Notes under the pieces: model-generated
What the model was told of the DNA's origin: nothing
What the model saw: only the letters and a program-made list of their open reading frames with translations
Database searches by the model: none
Shown: one piece after another, positions 6,167-7,982 of the stretch
How the letters are laid out: each line of letters starts with the position of its first letter
How positions within the stretch are numbered: position 1 is the first letter of the stretch
Position numbers and translations under genes: made by a program
Assembly (NCBI GenBank): GCA_040003205.1
Contig: JBDUDA010000139.1
Coordinates: forward strand, 1-7,982
Source: JALYIM01 sp040003205
Lineage (GTDB): Bacteria; Acidobacteriota; Terriglobia; Terriglobales; Acidobacteriaceae
Reading direction: 5' to 3'
DNA length: 7,982 bases

Positions 6167-6547
6167 GTGCCCAACGCTGATCCTAAATCCGTCAAAGTTC
6201 ACCTAACTGCCGGCACCGGAATGGATATTGAGTGGAAAGATAGCCACAAGTCTCACTTCCAGTTTCAATATCTCCGCGACGCTTGTCCGTGCGCATTGTG
6301 CGATGAGGAGCGGTCTAAAGCCGGACGCCAACCCTGGGAGTCTCCCAGGGGACCGACCGACGTCTTGCCAATGTTCAAGCCGGCGCTAAAGCCGGTTACG
6401 GCTGAGGGCGCAGGAAAGTACGCCATCAAATTCAAGTGGAGTGACGGACACGAGCTGGGAATTTATTCGTGGGAATTTCTGCGCGAAATCTGCCCTTGCG
6501 AAGAATGTCGCGCATCGCGAACGGCCGCCGTCGGCTCTAGATTATGA
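6167..6547 (+). CDS. DUF971 / GBBH-like N-terminal domain protein
   Basis: A 126-residue protein of the DUF971 family (the domain also found at the N-terminus of gamma-butyrobetaine hydroxylase, PF06155). Family signatures are LRDACPCALC (36-45), VLPMFKPALKPV and GKYAIKFKWSDGHELGIYSWEFLR (83-106, read as two adjoining stretches). The domain is seen in other bacteria next to or fused with Mrp/ApbC-type Fe-S assembly proteins, but its biochemical role is not settled. Here two CPCxxC motifs (40-45 and 109-114) supply six cysteines that could bind a metal; this is inference. GTG at 6167 is the only reasonable start: an in-frame stop lies at 6125-6127, no ATG lies between, and a -10-like box is seven bases upstream. 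A later ATG (residue 19) would cut into the domain. No partner gene is adjacent in the same direction. Confidence 0.88.
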   Translation: MPNADPKSVKVHLTAGTGMDIEWKDSHKSHFQFQYLRDACPCALCDEERSKAGRQPWESPRGPTDVLPMFKPALKPVTAEGAGKYAIKFKWSDGHELGIYSWEFLREICPCEECRASRTAAVGSRL

Positions 6548-6554
6548 GTGTGGA

Positions 6555-6580
6555 ATCCCGAGCGAAGTCGAGGGACCTGC
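6555..6580 (+). repeat. Half-copy of the palindromic repeat (left arm, no side hairpin)
   Basis: A 26-base unit beginning ATCCCGAGCGAAG and ending GGGACCTGC, starting eight bases after the DUF971 stop. It is identical, in inverted orientation, to 7780-7805. It matches the outer-stem plus arm-B segment of the complete copies but lacks the arm-A hairpin, and the matching right half is not present next to it. Similarity continues weakly into TCTCCCATCT, which resembles the loop of copy 1. Confidence 0.75.
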
Positions 6581-6625
6581 TCTCCCATCTCTACCCTGTC
6601 AATCCTCGAGGAAGTCCAAGCAGCG

Positions 6626-7672
6626 TTAGGCATTCTCCACCGTCGCCGCTTCTCGCAGCTTCGCATTTACTTCATCCACTTTGGCAGCTATCGCAAATTT
6701 CAACTCTTCGATTCCTTTGCCTGTCACAGCGGAAATAGGAAATAGCTCCAGATTTTTTTTCTTGGCGTAACGCTTCAACTTTGCCAGCTTGTCTTTGTTG
6801 GCGGAATCCATCTTCGAAGCCACCAGAAGCATGGGCTTGTCTTCTAACTTCGCGCCGAAGCTTTCGAGCTCACCGAGAATGACCTCGGCATCTTTCGCAG
6901 GATCAGGTCGTCCGCAAGCATCCGAGACATCCACCAGGTGAACGAGCAGGCGGGTGCGTTCGATGTGGCGTAGAAACTGTGTGCCCAGTCCTGAGCCGGT
7001 GTGAGCACCTTCAATCAATCCGGGAATATCGGCGACCACGAAGCTTCGTTCGTCGCGCGCTTCTCCGACAGACACAACGCCAAGATTTGGCTGCAAGGTT
7101 GTGAAGGGATAGTCCGCGATCTTCGGGCGCGCAGCCGAGATTCTCGAGATCAACGTGGACTTGCCAACGTTGGGAAATCCCACAATCCCGACATCGGCTA
7201 GAAGCTTCAATTCCAGCCGGAAGGTTCGTTCTTCGCCTGGCCTTCCGTCTTCGTGCTCACGCGGAGTCTGATGGGTGGAAGTGGCAAACTGGGCGTTGCC
7301 TCGCCCTCCCCGACCGCCTTTTGCAATAATAATTCGTTCGTCGGGACCGGAGAAGTCATGCACTCTCTCTCCGGTTTCCGCGTCGTAAACGATGGTGCCT
7401 ACCGGAACTTTCAGAAGGATATCTTCGCCTTCACGGCCTTTACAGTTCGAGCCTTCGCCGTGGCGTCCGCGCTGCGCTTTGTATTCAGGATTGAAGCGAA
7501 AATGGACCAGCGTATTGTGGCGCTCGCTGGATTCCATTATGACGTCGCCGCCATTACCGCCGTCGCCGCCTGACGGGCCGCCATGGGGGACGTACTTTTC
7601 GCGCCGGAAAGCCAGGCAGCCATTGCCGCCGTCGCCGGCCTTCACTCGGATTACCGCCTCATCAATGAACAT
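6626..7672 (-). CDS. obgE: Obg/CgtA family ribosome-assembly GTPase
   Basis: Essential GTPase in most bacteria that binds the large ribosomal subunit during assembly and responds to GTP/GDP and, in studied species, ppGpp. 348 residues: the glycine-rich Obg fold (1-158, with GGPSGGDGGNGGDV at 31-44 and KGGRGGRGNAQFATSTHQTP) followed by the G domain. The motifs are G1 GFPNVGKST (165-173), switch I YPFTTLQPN (188-196), G3 DIPGLIEGA (215-223), G4 region VASKMD (284-289) and G5 SAVTGKG (314-320). G4 reads SKMD rather than NKxD. There is no C-terminal OCT domain, which is also absent from many homologs. A GGTGGAG ribosome-binding site ends six bases before the ATG. The gene lies downstream of rpmA, the usual neighbour, but a terminator hairpin ends 24 bases before the start codon. 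Confidence 0.97.
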   Translation of the reverse strand: MFIDEAVIRVKAGDGGNGCLAFRREKYVPHGGPSGGDGGNGGDVIMESSERHNTLVHFRFNPEYKAQRGRHGEGSNCKGREGEDILLKVPVGTIVYDAETGERVHDFSGPDERIIIAKGGRGGRGNAQFATSTHQTPREHEDGRPGEERTFRLELKLLADVGIVGFPNVGKSTLISRISAARPKIADYPFTTLQPNLGVVSVGEARDERSFVVADIPGLIEGAHTGSGLGTQFLRHIERTRLLVHLVDVSDACGRPDPAKDAEVILGELESFGAKLEDKPMLLVASKMDSANKDKLAKLKRYAKKKNLELFPISAVTGKGIEELKFAIAAKVDEVNAKLREAATVENA

Positions 7673-7695
7673 TACTTACTCCACCATGCTGCAAC

Positions 7696-7724
7696 AAAAA
7701 AGCCTCAACCGTGACGGCGAGGCT
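7696..7724 (-). terminator. Rho-independent terminator between rpmA and obgE
   Basis: On the minus strand AGCCTC (7724-7719) pairs with GAGGCT (7706-7701), with an inner CCG-TCA-CGG, directly followed by six T (7701-7696). It is oriented to stop transcription coming from rpmA. It lies 139 bases after the rpmA stop codon and ends only 24 bases before the obgE start, leaving little room for a separate obgE promoter. It may therefore work as a partial terminator or attenuator. There is no T-run on the plus-strand side. Confidence 0.75.
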
Positions 7725-7779
7725 GCATAACTGAAAGCGCTTTGACGCCATTTCTTTACCCAGGCCGGCTGAAGGGAAA

Positions 7780-7805
7780 GCAGGTCCCTCGACTTCGCTC
7801 GGGAT
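7780..7805 (-). repeat. Half-copy of the palindromic repeat (right arm, no side hairpin)
   Basis: Perfect inverted copy of 6555-6580 (26 of 26 bases), with weaker similarity continuing for about nine more bases. It lies between rpmA and the terminator, in the rpmA 3' region. Relative to obgE, the two halves are placed and oriented like the two arms of a complete element. Confidence 0.75.
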
Positions 7806-7827
7806 GACAAATTAAAAAAAGAATACT

Positions 7828-7856
7828 ATTCTGAACGCAGTGAGGAATCCCTATAG
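7828..7856 (+). repeat. Diverged half-copy of the palindromic repeat
   Basis: The stretch ATTCTGAACGCAGTGAGG followed by AATCCCTATAG resembles the left arm of copy 2 (CCTGAGCGAA...GGACCCCTATA) without its hairpin. It ends six bases short of the rpmA stop codon and lies back to back with the half-copy at 7780-7805, the two separated by an A-rich spacer. Confidence 0.45.
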
Positions 7857-7862
7857 CGCTGC

Positions 7863-7982
7863 TTAATTCGCCTCGAGCGGTTCCACCATCACGAACTTGC
7901 CCATGCCGCCACGGTCCTTGAACTTGATGCGACCGGTGACCTTAGCGAAGAGCGTGTCGTCTTTGCCGCGTCCGACGTTGAT
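7863..7982 (-). CDS. rpmA: 50S ribosomal protein L27 (bL27), C-terminal part
   Basis: The minus strand encodes 39 residues plus a TAA stop, and the 5' part lies beyond the right edge. The visible sequence starts INVGRGKDDTLFAKVTGRIK and continues FKDRGGMGKFVMVEPLEAN. NVGRGxDxTLFA is the diagnostic L27 block (E. coli: NVGRGRDHTLFA). L27 lies at the peptidyl-transferase centre of the large subunit. Position upstream of obgE fits the common rplU-rpmA-obgE order. About half the protein is outside the window, so the start and the N-terminal processing type cannot be judged. Confidence 0.93.
   Translation of the reverse strand: MNVGRGKDDTLFAKVTGRIKFKDRGGMGKFVMVEPLEAN

Noticed and set aside
6548..7730. 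Plus-strand open frames across the obgE region
   Set aside because: They are shadows of the high-confidence obgE frame and of the repeat, with no family resemblance or start signals.
7734..7743. Perfect palindrome AAAGCGCTTT as an operator
   Set aside because: Only ten bases, not repeated, not at a promoter; expected by chance in this length.
1..7982. CRISPR array, insertion sequence, prophage or toxin-antitoxin genes
   Set aside because: No regularly spaced direct repeats, transposase or integrase motifs or small paired genes were seen; all clear genes are housekeeping families.

Overview
The window is a chromosomal, housekeeping-rich segment of a bacterium with GC content that looks moderate (mid-50s %, estimated by eye). 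Intergenic repeats of the type 'TCATCC(T/C)GAGCGAA...GTCGA(A/G)GGACC', several GTG starts and the gene products together suggest Acidobacteriota (Terriglobia-like). That assignment rests on remembered resemblance and no database search was possible. There is no sign of phage, transposase, CRISPR or recent gene transfer.

Layout from left to right. A possible start of an unidentified gene leaves the window at the left edge on the minus strand (1-56). gltX (glutamyl-tRNA synthetase, plus) follows and runs tail-to-tail, with three bases between the stops, into a minus-strand TIGR01777/YfcH-type SDR protein. A 380-base divergent intergenic region holds a four-armed palindromic repeat and a TATAAT box. 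It leads into a full-length bifunctional (p)ppGpp synthetase/hydrolase (rel), which is followed after 16 bases by ridA. A second four-armed repeat separates ridA from the convergent rpmB (L28). rpmB is divergent from a small DUF971 protein. Then comes obgE (minus), flanked by inverted half-copies of the same repeat. At the right edge is the C-terminal end of rpmA (L27, minus), giving the common order rpmA-obgE, here with a rho-independent terminator between them.

Most genes serve translation and its control: tRNA charging (GltX), ribosomal proteins (L28, L27), a ribosome-assembly GTPase known in other bacteria to bind ppGpp (ObgE) and the ppGpp enzyme itself (Rel). RidA protects enzymes from reactive enamine intermediates of amino-acid metabolism.

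No obviously new multi-gene system is present. Two less ordinary signals stand out. First, three genes (gltX, SDR, DUF971) start with GTG exactly 7 bases after a TGC-N6 extended -10-like box and have no Shine-Dalgarno, as expected for leaderless mRNAs. Second, a modular palindromic repeat family occurs as two complete cloverleaf-like copies and as simpler half copies that lack the side hairpins.
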